DNA of 64,000 bases from Diphasiastrum complanatum (lineage: Eukaryota > Streptophyta > Lycopodiopsida > Lycopodiales > Lycopodiaceae). Position numbers and translations under genes: made by a program. Under the pieces are notes generated by a model, which was given only the letters and a program-made list of their open reading frames with translations, was not told the DNA's origin and searched no databases. The stretch lies in the NCBI GenBank assembly GCA_029204225.1, contig CM055105.1:12762654-12826653 (forward strand). The letters are read 5' to 3'. Positions 1-10,401 of the stretch are shown here, piece after piece. Numbering within the stretch: the stretch's first letter is position 1; the number at the start of each line of letters is the position of its first letter.

Positions 1-534
1 GAATCTTGTGATTTCTAATGTACTTTTTGTGGACCCTTGGATCAAGTTGGGTCCAAGATGAATGGTTAGGACCATTGTGAATATTAGCCAATAAGATTGA
101 GGGGCAATGGCCTTCCCCATTTTATAAAAAGACACCATTTGTACACTATTTCCATGCTTAATGAGAAGGAGGAAACTCTACCATTTTTGGAAGAGAAGCA
201 TCCTCATTTGCTATTCACTACTTGCTATTGCTCTTGGTTGTGTTTTCTATTGCTTTCTATTTCCATGTTTATTGTTTGCCATAGTGAATATTTTTCCATT
301 AGCAAGCATAAGGAGCATTTGAGCTAACCTCCACCCTCACTCTCTTTCTCTCCCTTTCTCTTCTCTTCTCAATCTCTTCTTCTCCATTCCTTCCCTTCAA
401 CCAAACTATGATGAATGTAAGTGTAGAGGAGTAGAGTTAAAGAGGAGTAGTATAGTGGTGAGTAGAGTTACGGGAGAAAGTAGGAAATTAACTAAAAGTA
501 GCATCTATGCATAGTTAGGCACCTATCCAGTGAT
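1..534. other. Unassigned left edge with TATA-like box and CT-rich tract
   Basis: No protein-coding similarity is seen. A TATA-like string (ttataaaaag) lies at 121-130 and a long pyrimidine tract at about 330-400. The combination resembles the promoter and leader part of an LTR, but no second copy lies in the window, so it is left unassigned. Confidence 0.3.
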
Positions 535-732
535 CTAACCTTTGTTGATAGGCGGAAGGGCTATACTACGAGAGATCTTCGACCCCACAAAACCATGAGG
601 TAAACTAGATGGAAAAACATCCCTAACTTCATTTATGATGTGTTCTTTCACTGCTTGTTCATGATCTAAATTTACTGAGTTAAGAATTGCTAAGAATTCA
701 CAACCATTTAGATTCCTTTCAGGAACATCCAC
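535..732 (-). pseudogene. Fragment of gypsy pol: protease-RT linker
   Basis: The 65-residue reading frame contains VFPSSLPHGF followed by a region matching the conserved gypsy linker just before RT (compare the element D linker near 40.7 kb, with [12 protein letters not shown]). It should continue into RT, but the sequence to the left is unrelated, so element A is truncated here. It belongs with the gag-protease frame at 1301-2587. Confidence 0.65.
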
Positions 733-765
733 AACTGGAATAGCATAAATTGAAAAACTTCATTT

Positions 766-1132
766 GAGGAGTTCTAAATCCCAAAAAGCCCCTTTGTAAA
801 GATTTTTTTTATATTTTTTCTGAAATTTTTCTTACTCATGGACCAATCAAAACACTCAAATTTGAAATCTACGTAACGTAACTTTTTGAGTCCACATTTT
901 GATTCCATACTAAAAATGGCATAACTTTTTAGTGGTAAGTCCAAATTTAGCAAACTTTGGTGCATTAGAAAGTGCTCAACAAGAGCTTTCCAATGATATG
1001 TTAGATGCATACTTTTGAGCTACAATTTAAAAGTTATGGCAAGTCAAAAGTATTAGTGTTATAATATTTTAATAATAAAGAAGACATCTTGCACGAATTC
1101 TTAAAGGGTCTTTTTGGAACTCAAAACTCCTC
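766..1132. mobile_element. MITE-like insertion with ~38-bp terminal inverted repeats
   Basis: The ends (gaggagttctaaatccc near 766 and its complement ending near 1132) form imperfect inverted repeats of about 38 bp around an AT-rich core with no coding potential. The insert interrupts the protease-RT linker of element A. No clear target duplication is seen, so the superfamily is open. Confidence 0.55.
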
Positions 1133-1300
1133 TAATGCATACTCAGAATAATCCAATGTTTCCATTTCATTAACTATAGAAATCTGATCCAACGGAAGTA
1201 CAAAATTACTGCCAAATAATGTAACTACCTTATCACCCTCCTTGAAAGTGAGAACATGCTTCTCAAAATCAATTAACAGAGAAGGCAATCTACTAAATAA

Positions 1301-2587
1301 CTATTTGTAACCTAAGATTAAATCAGTACAAGCTAGGTCTAAAATATGAAAATTAACTAATTCTATGTGTCCTTGCAACAAAACTGGGTGCTTCGGGACA
1401 TTTACGTTCCAAGTCTCCAATTGTGCTCCTGAAGCTAGATAAACTTTATATCTATGATTGTTGGCTTCAGTTTCCAAGCTGAGTTTCTGCACAAGACGAG
1501 AATTAGTAAAATTATGAGTTGAACCATTGTCCAATAAAATACTCACTTCTTGATCTTTAACTGTGCCAATTAAACAGAAAAGTTCATTATTCCATAAAGA
1601 AGTAGTACTAAAAGAACATTCACACTCATAATCAGTCAGGTTAATTCCCAAAGTCTTACCATTGCCTCCTAGGATTTCAATCATGTGAGTAGACACTTTC
1701 TTTCTTTCTGGACAAAATTTCATCATATGTCCAGGCTTCTTACAGACGAAACATAAGTTCTCTCTTTTAGCCTTTTCTCGGGACATAGATTTTTTTAATC
1801 TCTTTTTCTTCGGCTTCCTGGGTTTCGATGCTGCTTGATCTAATTCATCAAAATATTTTGCTTGGTCTGGACCGCGCTTCTTAACCTTCTTGGTTTTTAA
1901 AGTGGTTGGAATTTGCGCAAACTGCTTCCTGGATGCCACCACTGTGGAATCATATGCTGTCACAATCCGAAACTCATCCTCGAGGCTTTGAAGCACATTT
2001 CACCTGCATTTGTTCTGATAGTCAACTGGCAAACCTAGGACAAACTGCCATAATGCCAACTTTGCATCAAATGATGGAACCCTATTCCATAGGTCCATGA
2101 ATTTTTGGATATAAGAGTCTAAACTCTTTGTACCCATCTTGCAGTTCACGAACTTCAAGTAGTAGTCCACGTCATCAGCAACTACGAAATCTTTCTTGAA
2201 AACTTTCGCAAACGCATCCCAAGTAGTTGGCTTCACCGGTAAATCTCGCCACCACGATGACGCTTTGTCGCGTAAGAACAACACGACACTTTCAATTTTC
2301 TTCTCATCAGGAACACCGTGCAGATTGAAGTAACTACTCCACTTGGCCAGCCAGTCCTTTATGACCTCAAGTTTCTTCTGCTTCTTCTCGCCTGCATAAA
2401 CCTCCGGTTGAAAATTGAGATAGGGTGAAGACATCAATTTGACTTGATTCAAAAGAACCTCCATTTGTTGATCTCTCATTTGATTACGATTATTCATATC
2501 ATTGAGTGACGTACTCAACTGCTGACAAATCACCATATAAGATGGTGCACCTGGATTTGCAGCTTGATTTGAAGTTTCTTCGGCCAT
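1301..2587 (-). pseudogene. gag-protease of gypsy element A with one in-frame stop
   Basis: The frame starts at 2587 and runs to 1301, interrupted only by a TGA at 2002-2000 in the same frame. The first 195 codons are the gypsy capsid (WWRDLP, then FKKDFVVADD and FVLGLP-type motifs). The second part has a CCHC zinc knuckle (CFVCKKPGHMMKFC) and a retropepsin core in which the active-site triplet reads DNG (LLDNGSTHNF). Gag packages the RNA and protease would mature the polyprotein. The single stop plus the missing pol make this a decayed copy. Confidence 0.8.
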
Positions 2588-4360
2588 CTCGATATATCTA
2601 TCCTAGAAATTACTAAATCTAGTTAATATCAAATTAACTCATAGTGAAGTATTGTTGACCAAAAACTGACTGAAATTGACTCCAGTATAGTCAAATCACT
2701 ATTTTAAGTTAGTTTCATAGATATTACAATAAACTGGAAAAAAAAAAAACTAAAAATTTTGAGTTTTCGCACTTTAAATTTTTTTAAAAAAATTTACGTT
2801 TTCTCAAAATTTATAAAAAATCACTGTCAGTTATTAAGCAATCAAAATCAAAAATTTGATTCACTATTCGATTTTTAATTTTACTCTATTAATGTCCCTC
2901 AGGCATGCCAGACATGCGACATTAAACTGATTTTTTACTTTACGAAATTTTACGTAAAAATTCAGTTCTACAAAAATTGTCAGCTATAAAATCCAGTTTT
3001 GTATCTAACCATCAGAGTACATGCGTATGACCACTCAAAATAGATCTAAACTACTCATGCATGTCAGAATCACTCTGAGAAACCACATGCAGACATTACA
3101 TGCAAGCACAGTACCTCAAAATAGGAAATTGTCATGCATGCAATCAGAACAATTGGAAATTTTACCAATTTTGCACACAAAATTGCAAAACTTCATATGA
3201 TCATATCTTTGGCTACAGGACACCAAATTGGGTGCTGTAAAGCTCAGTATAGAGGGAGACCCAGTGAACAAGATAGTTGCCATGTCAGCCTACCACCTAG
3301 GATTCACACGTGCGAGTTCAGAATAGCCAATTAAGCTGTAGGAGGGCGCACTTTTTCAAGACCAATATCTCCAAAAACATGCAAACACTCAACCAAGCCT
3401 AAAAGTGATAATCCAAACAGTCTTAAATGGTCTCTAAGAGTTCCATGAAGCCTTCGTACAGATCCTATGAAGCAGTATGGGCTGAGAACCATGAATTATT
3501 GGTTTCTAGAAGTCAAAATTGCTAAAAACTTGATGGAATTGAAACATAAGCCTCTACCCATCAATTTACAGGTCTGATAGCTTGCTGGGAAGGTGAAAAG
3601 AATACAAAACATGCTGGAAAAAATTTAGATTGATCTCCTTATGGAATTAGAGAAATCCATCCCCCAAAGTTCACCAAAATTGGTCAGTTTTTGATACTTT
3701 TTTGACTTCCTACAATCCAATTGCTGGCATTCTTGGGTCTAGCTTGTAGGACAGTTTCAAAAGACTATGATTCATCTTTTCCCAGCTTCAATTGATGTTC
3801 AACAACCTCCTACCATCCAATTTCATGAAAAAACAAGCAAAAATCATGAATTTAAGCCCCTTCTAGCTTTTTTCACCATGCCCAATTGGAAATTAATGGC
3901 AAGAACATTTTCCAAATCCACGTGCAATCCAAAATACAGATTTACAACCAATCAATTGATCTGATCTTGCTGGATTTTGAATTCTACCCTCCATTTTGTG
4001 CCAAAATCCTGGAAAACAAGCCAAATTTGGCCACAAAAGAGCCTAGAATCCAATTACATGGGAAGATCCAACATGCAACTTGAATTTCAACTAATTCAAA
4101 GTGAATTAACTTGTTGGAAATTTCAGATCCTTCACTATTTTGAGCTACACATGCTAAAACTCCAAAAAAAGACACCAAAATTGATTTCCTAGCACAATTC
4201 ACCATAAACCACGATGAATTTGAGAGAGACATGGAACATGCAAATTGAATTTGGGAAGATCCACCAACTTGCAACCTTGCTCCTCTACTTGGATGAGAAT
4301 ACTAATTGAATACCACCAAGCTCCAATGAAAAGCACCACCTCTCCAAGCTTGTAAGCCTT
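2588..4360 (-). other. Long untranslated leader of element A
   Basis: About 1.8 kb between the primer binding site and the gag start. Several short open frames occur but none resembles a known domain. It is AT-rich and I see nothing else in it. Confidence 0.5.
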
Positions 4361-4372
4361 GCTCTGATACCA
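4361..4372 (-). promoter_or_regulatory. Primer binding site of element A (tRNA-Met)
   Basis: The minus strand reads TGGTATCAGAGC, the classic plant retrotransposon primer site complementary to the 3' end of initiator tRNA-Met. It fixes the direction of element A and the inner edge of its 5' LTR. Confidence 0.85.
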
Positions 4373-4824
4373 CTATAAGGGAAGCTCCTTAGATCCTGCT
4401 TACAAATCCTAAACACAAAGGATAACACACTGTGGAGAAACCACCCAAACAAGTAGAAGCATCCAATCAACCTCTAGAAGCCTCACCCCCAAGCCAAGGA
4501 ACAAGAAGCATGAATGCAATGAATCAAGAACCATGATGAAGAGTAGGGCGAGTTTGGACCTCTTATATAGAGCCAAAAGCATCTTGGGCACATAGCCATG
4601 CATAGCCCTATGTTCCCTATACAAAGATTCACCTAGAATAGAGTCCTATGCATGGACCAACTATTCATAGAATTGGTATTAATAACTGTACACATGCATA
4701 CAATGTCTCATACATTGTCTAAACTCCATTTAGTGAGTTCTGGGCCTCACAAGGATATTAGTTACTTTCGGGTCACGTCCAGTATGACGTGGCATAACTA
4801 ACAGCTTGTTTCACTAGAGTACCG
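4373..4824 (-). repeat. 5' LTR of element A, inner part, split by element B
   Basis: The sequence outside the primer site carries a TATA box on the minus strand (ctatataaga, 4570-4561), as expected for an LTR promoter. The LTR is cut at 4824 by insertion of B and resumes at 10402. Its outer end is not clear; the inner end does not show a canonical CA, and with no second LTR in the window it cannot be checked. Confidence 0.6.
4820..4824. repeat. Target site duplication of element B, left copy
   Basis: taccg at 4820-4824 is repeated at 10397-10401 on the far side of element B. Five bases is the usual duplication for LTR retrotransposons. Confidence 0.9.
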
Positions 4825-5471
4825 TGTGAAAATTGTCAACATTTCCTTGTCTAGTTTTAGGCCAAAATTGCTAAAAATGGCACATAGTTTAGGATCTGAC
4901 TTTTCACACGTGTGAAACAGGTCTAGATATTTTTAGTAAGTGTATTTTTTCAGTATGAAGAAGTGTCAAACTTCAAGACCTTCGAAATGAGTCCATTTTC
5001 ATGTATTTTGGACATATATGCCAATTTTACCTATATAGGGCATATTTTAGGTAAGGAGGGTCTAGAGAGAGGAGAGAGAGTCATCTCTCTCAGCTATATA
5101 TAGCAGGTAGGCCGTGGAGAAACAGGTTGGAGCAGATCCATTGTATTCATTTGCTTAATGAGAGATTTTTCTATTGGGTTCTCCTTCCATTGTTGGCATT
5201 GTGTAGTGATTGAGTTCAAGCTTTGTGTGTATGATCTTAGGTGCTTTCCAAAAGTGGTAGGCTGATGTATTATGGACTGTATAATGCTATTTTGGGCCGC
5301 ACTTGATGTTTATGGAAGTTTCCATTTGTGATAAATGCTTTTTGATCAAGTTCTTTGCATTCTAGGTAGCATAGAATGTGTTGTCAATTCCTAGCTTATG
5401 TAGTTTGGAGTGCAAGCATTCAAGCCAATGATCTTGGAGTTTAGATCCACTTAGGATCTGTATTTTTCACA
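4825..5471 (+). repeat. 5' LTR of element B
   Basis: 647 bp, TG...CA ends, with a likely TATA box (ctatatatag) at about 5094-5103 just after a GA/CT-rich stretch. It matches 9750-10396 at all but two positions by eye. Confidence 0.93.
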
Positions 5472-5483
5472 TGGTATCAGAGC
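5472..5483 (+). promoter_or_regulatory. Primer binding site of element B (tRNA-Met)
   Basis: tggtatcagagc follows the last base of the 5' LTR directly, complementary to the initiator tRNA-Met 3' end. Confidence 0.92.
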
Positions 5484-6643
5484 TGGTTGGCTTCTATTTA
5501 CAGTAAGTATTCCATTTTTGGTGATATTTGGATGTTTGATCAAGTTCTAGCATGATTTTGCATTGCTTTGTTGATCAAATCTTACTAACCTTTGTTTTGT
5601 GAGTTGAACTTGTGGATCAAAAGCATATTTCAGGTCTATTGAAGATCAGAGGCTGAAAAGAAACTATTTTGGATCAGATCATAACACCTAATCATTTGTG
5701 ATTGTGAGGCTTGTGCATATTCAATACTAACAATGTTCTTTTCAATCCTATTGTTGACAATCTCCATTCTTGGATGAACACTCTCCTTAAGTGGATGAAA
5801 CTTCTCCTTAAGTGGATGACAAATGCTCTTTTGAGTGAGTTGTAATTCTCCTAAAGGCTGAGCAAAGCTCCCATTTGGATGAAAGATCCCCTTTTTTGGG
5901 TGAACATATTGTAAGCTCCATTGTGAAGAGCATATTGTAAAGATTGTCATCAATTTTGGCATAAATTTTGGTGTACTTTGTTGAGCATGTAAGTAACTCT
6001 CCTTATGTAATTTGATTGGAGCATTTGCTGGAAGGTGTTAACCATTATGCAAGTGTGTTTTCAGGTTCTTAACAGGTTGAGGAACATTCTCATGTGAAGT
6101 GATCTTAGATCTACATCTAAACACCAAGATTTGACAAGATAGTGAAGCTAGTCTTGTGATTCACTAAGTGTGCTCATTCATTCACCTCTAAATCTTGTAT
6201 TTATCACTTGCTGGAGTTTATAAACTTTTAGAAGTGTGGTTTACATGTGGTTTTACAGGTTGAATCAATATCTTAGTGTGTTGATCATATGTTGATCAAG
6301 TTTGTTCATTACTAGGTAATCTTGGCATCCTAGTTTTGGGTATTTTCTAAGAATGCAAGTAACTCTTCACACCATAACTTGATTTGGTCACTTGCTGGAA
6401 AGTTTGAGAGCTTAAGCAAGAGTGTGTTCAGGTTGGTTTGATTTTGTAATCCATTCTTAGTGTGTGCAAAGTGTTGCATGTGTTTCAATCTTCCTTTCTA
6501 TGCTTGGAAACCATCTAGGTTCAAGATAGAAGTGTTTTAGGGTCCTAAATCTTCATAGATCTCTTTATCTATCATTTGTTGAGAGAAAAGTGAGTGCTAA
6601 GTGCTTTAGGACAAAACCTAAAAGTTGAAGAAACATTAGAATC
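5484..6643 (+). other. Leader of element B with three degenerate ~180-bp repeats
   Basis: Untranslated leader. Blocks beginning near 5988, 6180 and 6354 share the order 'aagtaactct... cacttgctggaa... gtgtgttttcaggtt' with much divergence. A short run near 5760-5890 repeats 'cttaagtggatga'. Such repeats could be packaging or dimerisation signals, but that is inference. Confidence 0.5.
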
Positions 6644-9600
6644 ATGGCTTCCAATGGTGGGATCATGCTAGAGTCTAGTGAAAGGTTGAGTTCATCAAAC
6701 TACTCTACTTGGAAAGTGAGGATGGAGTCCTTACTTGAGTTGAATGAACTCATGGACATAGTTGCAGAAATTGAAGAGAGACCTCTCACACTTCAAGAGC
6801 AACAAAGGTTTGATAAGAAGGCCAAAAGGGCTCTTCATATCATTAAAATGAATGTTACAAATGAACTTCTCAAGGAAGTTGGAAAGTGTCAAAGTGCAAG
6901 TGAGGCATGGAATGCCTTAAAGAAGCTCTTTGAATCAAAGTCCACATCTAGGGTATTGACCCTAAGGAGACAAATATTTTCTAGTAGGCAAAGAGAGGGT
7001 GAAAGTGCTCATGCATTTATCTTGAGAGTTAAGTCCCTAAGTGATGATTTAGCATGCATTGATGAGAACATAAAAGATGGTGAAATAGTCCAAGTTATAT
7101 TGAATGGTTTGCTAAATGAACATGCTAACCTTGTGCAAAGTTTTGCCATTCAAAGAGTCTTGCCAAGTGTGGTTGACTTGCAAGAAACCTTATTGGCTGA
7201 AGAACATAGGTTGCAATCAAAGCTTGATGGTGCATCCTTGCAAGGTGGAGGTGAAGAGGCTTTCTTCACAAAAGGCAAATTCAAGGGCAAAGGTAAAGGC
7301 AAAGGGAAATGGTCCAAAGGTGGTAACTTTGATCATGATGATCACTCTTCCTCTTCCTCTTCTACTAAGAACAATAAGTCAAAGTTCAAGTGCTTTTATT
7401 GTGGGATAAAAGGACATTTTGCAAATGAATGCCATAAGAAACAAAATGCTAGATCTAGGTTGAGATCTAATGTACTTCTTGGAGATGATAATTGTTGTGC
7501 TAACTTGGCAAGCTTTGGTGAATCTATGGTCAATTTTTTGGATCCATTGGATCTTGAAGATGCACTAGTGTTACCTACTAGTCATATGGAGTCATGTGGA
7601 GCTAAATTAGCATCATGTTTGTACTCTTCTACTCATGGACTTCCAAGGCTTGGTGGTTCTTCAATGGTGCTAGATGGCAAGTGCAAAAATGGAAAAGGTA
7701 AGGAAGGAGCTAACTTCATCAATGGAGTTGATGAAGATTCTTCTTTGGAAGTGATTGTTGCTAATGACTTGTTTGTTCATATGGAAAAAGATGGAGATGC
7801 TAAGTGTCATTCTTTGCAAGAAGATGGTTGTTCTTCTAATTCTTTTCATATTGATGTATGTAATCATGTGGGAAAAGATGATGGTGCTTTGAGCATGCTT
7901 GAAGGAAATGGTTCTTTTACATCTTTTTGTGATAAAGTCATTTGTGCAACAAGTGGTGTCACATTTCTTCATAAAAAGAGTAGATCAAAGGTTTCTATCA
8001 TGAGACTTGGTGAGGGAGATCACAAGTCAAAAGGAAGAGAAGTATGTGAAGTGTTCAAAGTAGGACGTACTTTGAATGATGTTTTTATGAACGATAGTGA
8101 GGAAGAATCATTATCATATGACTCATTACCTAAATCATTGAGTAGAAGTTCATGTTTGAAAAGAGAGAGTACTTCAATCACTCTTATGTTGAAGGTACTA
8201 AGGATTCTTTTCTTGGCTTCTAATATTCAAGAGTCTTCTACTTCTTATGGTGCAACTATCAAGAGGGAGGTTTCTAACTTTTGTGGTGCTAGCATTAAGA
8301 GGGAGTCTTGTGAAGGAAAGGGCAATGGAAGAGTGGTTCTTGGGAAGATCCAAAGCATGGATCTAACATCTCTTCATCAACTCAAAGCATTCTATGATTG
8401 TGGTGGATTGTTCATTCATGGTCAAGATGGCAAAAGGTTGGTTGAAGAAGACTACATGGAGCAACTCAAGTGGCAACTTCTTCAAGGCAAGGGAGATATC
8501 ATTGGTGAGCTTATTGAGGTTTGTTATGAACTCAAGAGGGCTGTTTTGATTAGGTTTGATACTCATCTTCACCTACTCTACTTCATGTTAAATGGAAATG
8601 TTGGAATCTATCTTTTGGTTTATGATGGTGGCATTGTTTTCACTAACTATAGTGAAGGGTCAAATTTGAGCATTGATGAGATCTTGTGGGATCTTAATCA
8701 TGTGTTTGAGAGGGAGTATCTTCAGAGTTTCAGATCTGAAGATGTTCACATATGCAAGATCTTTGATGTCTTATTGGAAGATCAAGAGGTTGATCTTGGA
8801 TTGCTTCATCAACACCAAGAGACAAGTGGCAATTCGAAGCTAGTGAAAAGCATCAAAGAAGAGACAAATGGTCAAGGCATTTTGGATCTGTTTTTACAGG
8901 TTCTTGAAGGTTCAAGTAAGGTCTTTGGAGCTGCAAGGAAGTGTCTTCTTACTCTACCTCACTTGCCTAATCTCATGTATGAACATTGTTATGTCAATGT
9001 GTTGAAATTGTCAAATTTCAATAAAACTAGTTCCATAGTTTTGCATCCTTTGGATCTTGGAGATGGAATAGTTATCATTGCTGGTTTGTATGATCAAGTA
9101 CATGAATTCATTCAGATCTTGAAAGGTATTGAAGTGGTCAATATGTTTTCTTTTGAACAAAGTTCAAGATCTAGTATTCTAGTGTTGGCAAATTGGCAAC
9201 TTGTTGACATTGTAGGATCAAGCGTTGTGTGCAAATCTTGTGGAGGTACTTCAAGTATTTCAAGTTCAGGTTTTGGTCATTCAAATGGAGTAGGGAACAC
9301 ATCTTTTTGGCATTCATTCACTCAAAGGCTTTCATGGATTGAAGATCTACAAAGGCAAGGTGGCGATGGAAGTTCATTCATGGAGATACATGTTGCATTC
9401 ACTATATGTATAGTGAAATGTGGAGGAGGCATGCAAACACTTGTTGATCACTTTCATTTACAACTTGTTTGCTGCTATTTTACAGAGAAACCAGAGATGG
9501 ATACATGGAGGAATTCATTAATTGAGATTCTATGTTCTTTTACATGTACCATTTTTATGATTCTATGTAAAATTGATGTAAGAAATAGTGAAGCATCCTA

Positions 9601-9736
9601 TATGGACACTATTATCTATATCAATTATGTTGTGTCCTATTTTGTACATATTAGGATCCTTGAGAAGAGATCTATTCTGATGATGGAGATCATTCTTAAG
9701 TTGGAACAAAGTAGTGTTGTAAAACTAGCAAGTTAA
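6644..9736 (+). CDS. 1030-residue gag-like polyprotein of element B with large novel C-terminal region
   Basis: Starts MASNGGIMLESSERL and runs unbroken to a stop 13 bp before the 3' LTR. Residues ~18-190 are the UBN2/copia gag fold (YSTWKVRMESLL, AWNALKKLFESK, LRVKSLSDDL). A Lys/Gly-rich stretch precedes a CCHC zinc knuckle (CFYCGIKGHFANEC, ~250-263), which binds element RNA. The following ~765 residues match no family I recognise. They include acidic, Cys- and Ser-rich tracts, a short internal repeat (GATIKREV / GASIKRES) and hydrophobic stretches near the C-terminus. No DSGA protease, HHCC/DDE integrase or RT motif is present; YLLVYDGGIVFT near ~655-670 only vaguely recalls copia RT YLLLYVDD. 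An open frame this long cannot be chance, so the tail is coding or very recently was. No frameshift is seen. Confidence 0.85.
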   Translation: MASNGGIMLESSERLSSSNYSTWKVRMESLLELNELMDIVAEIEERPLTLQEQQRFDKKAKRALHIIKMNVTNELLKEVGKCQSASEAWNALKKLFESKSTSRVLTLRRQIFSSRQREGESAHAFILRVKSLSDDLACIDENIKDGEIVQVILNGLLNEHANLVQSFAIQRVLPSVVDLQETLLAEEHRLQSKLDGASLQGGGEEAFFTKGKFKGKGKGKGKWSKGGNFDHDDHSSSSSSTKNNKSKFKCFYCGIKGHFANECHKKQNARSRLRSNVLLGDDNCCANLASFGESMVNFLDPLDLEDALVLPTSHMESCGAKLASCLYSSTHGLPRLGGSSMVLDGKCKNGKGKEGANFINGVDEDSSLEVIVANDLFVHMEKDGDAKCHSLQEDGCSSNSFHIDVCNHVGKDDGALSMLEGNGSFTSFCDKVICATSGVTFLHKKSRSKVSIMRLGEGDHKSKGREVCEVFKVGRTLNDVFMNDSEEESLSYDSLPKSLSRSSCLKRESTSITLMLKVLRILFLASNIQESSTSYGATIKREVSNFCGASIKRESCEGKGNGRVVLGKIQSMDLTSLHQLKAFYDCGGLFIHGQDGKRLVEEDYMEQLKWQLLQGKGDIIGELIEVCYELKRAVLIRFDTHLHLLYFMLNGNVGIYLLVYDGGIVFTNYSEGSNLSIDEILWDLNHVFEREYLQSFRSEDVHICKIFDVLLEDQEVDLGLLHQHQETSGNSKLVKSIKEETNGQGILDLFLQVLEGSSKVFGAARKCLLTLPHLPNLMYEHCYVNVLKLSNFNKTSSIVLHPLDLGDGIVIIAGLYDQVHEFIQILKGIEVVNMFSFEQSSRSSILVLANWQLVDIVGSSVVCKSCGGTSSISSSGFGHSNGVGNTSFWHSFTQRLSWIEDLQRQGGDGSSFMEIHVAFTICIVKCGGGMQTLVDHFHLQLVCCYFTEKPEMDTWRNSLIEILCSFTCTIFMILCKIDVRNSEASYMDTIIYINYVVSYFVHIRILEKRSILMMEIILKLEQSSVVKLAS

Positions 9737-9739
9737 GTT

Positions 9740-9749
9740 GAAGAGGGAG
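9740..9749 (+). promoter_or_regulatory. Polypurine tract of element B
   Basis: gaagagggag lies immediately before the 3' LTR and would prime plus-strand DNA synthesis. The ORF stop is just upstream. Confidence 0.85.
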
Positions 9750-10396
9750 TGTGAAAATTGTCAACATTTCCTTGTCTAGTTTTAGGCCAAAATTGCTAAA
9801 AATGGCACATAGTTTAGGATCTGACTTTTCACACGTGTGAAACAGGTCTAGATATTTTTAGTAAGTGTATTTTTTCAGTATGAAGAAGTGTCAAACTTCA
9901 AGACCTTCGAAATGAGTCCATTTTCATGTATTTTGGACATATATGCCAATTTTACCTATATAGGGCATATTTTAGGTAAGGAGGGTCTAGAGAGAGGAGA
10001 GAGAGTCATCTCTCTCAGCTATATATAGCAGGTAGGCCGTGGAGAAACAGGTTGGAGCAGATCCATTGTATTCATTTGCTTAATGAGAGATTTTTCTATT
10101 GGGTTCTCCTTCCATTGTTGGCATTGTGTAGTGATTGAGTTCAAGCTTTGTGTGTATGATCTTAGGTGCTTTCCAAAAGTGGTAGGCTGATGTATTATGG
10201 ACTGTATAATGCTATTTTGGGCCGCACTTGATGTTTATGGAAGTTTCCATTTGTGATAAATGCTTTTTGATCAAGTTCTTTGCATTCTAGATAGCATAGA
10301 ATGTGTTGCCAATTCCTAGCTTATGTAGTTTGGAGTGCAAGCATTCAAGCCAATGATCTTGGAGTTTAGATCCACTTAGGATCTGTATTTTTCACA
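9750..10396 (+). repeat. 3' LTR of element B
   Basis: 647 bp, same length and ends as the 5' LTR and differing at two positions by eye. It is followed by the taccg duplication at 10397-10401 and then by resumed LTR sequence of element A. Confidence 0.93.
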
Positions 10397-10401
10397 TACC
10401 G

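Larger units (their letters stand above)
535..4824 (-). mobile_element. Element A: decayed Ty3/gypsy retrotransposon, 5' half
   Basis: Read on the minus strand the order is partial 5' LTR, primer binding site, about 1.8 kb of leader, gag with zinc knuckle, protease, and the linker leading into RT. It stops in the linker at the left, so RT, RNase H, integrase and the 3' LTR are absent. The 5' LTR is split by element B and resumes at 10402. The protease and linker resemble the chromovirus copies at 33-41 kb. An inverted-repeat insertion lies at 766-1132. Identification as gypsy is firm; clade is inferred. Confidence 0.8.
4825..10396 (+). mobile_element. Element B: young non-autonomous LTR retrotransposon with one gag-like ORF
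   Basis: A structurally complete element of 5572 bp: 647-bp LTR, tRNA-Met primer site, 1.16-kb leader, a single 1030-codon ORF, polypurine tract, 647-bp LTR, and taccg duplications. The LTRs begin TGTGAAAA and end TTTTCACA, a perfect 8-bp terminal inverted repeat. I count two differences between the LTRs (in the part near 5370-5400 versus 10290-10320). No protease, integrase, RT or RNase H is recognisable, so mobilisation must be in trans. This is the layout of TR-GAG elements. The UBN2-type gag places its ancestor in Ty1/copia. Confidence 0.92.

Noticed and set aside
5636-5962. 108-codon minus-strand frame with HPLKE repeats
   Set aside because: It is antisense to the untranslated leader of element B and reflects short repeats there.
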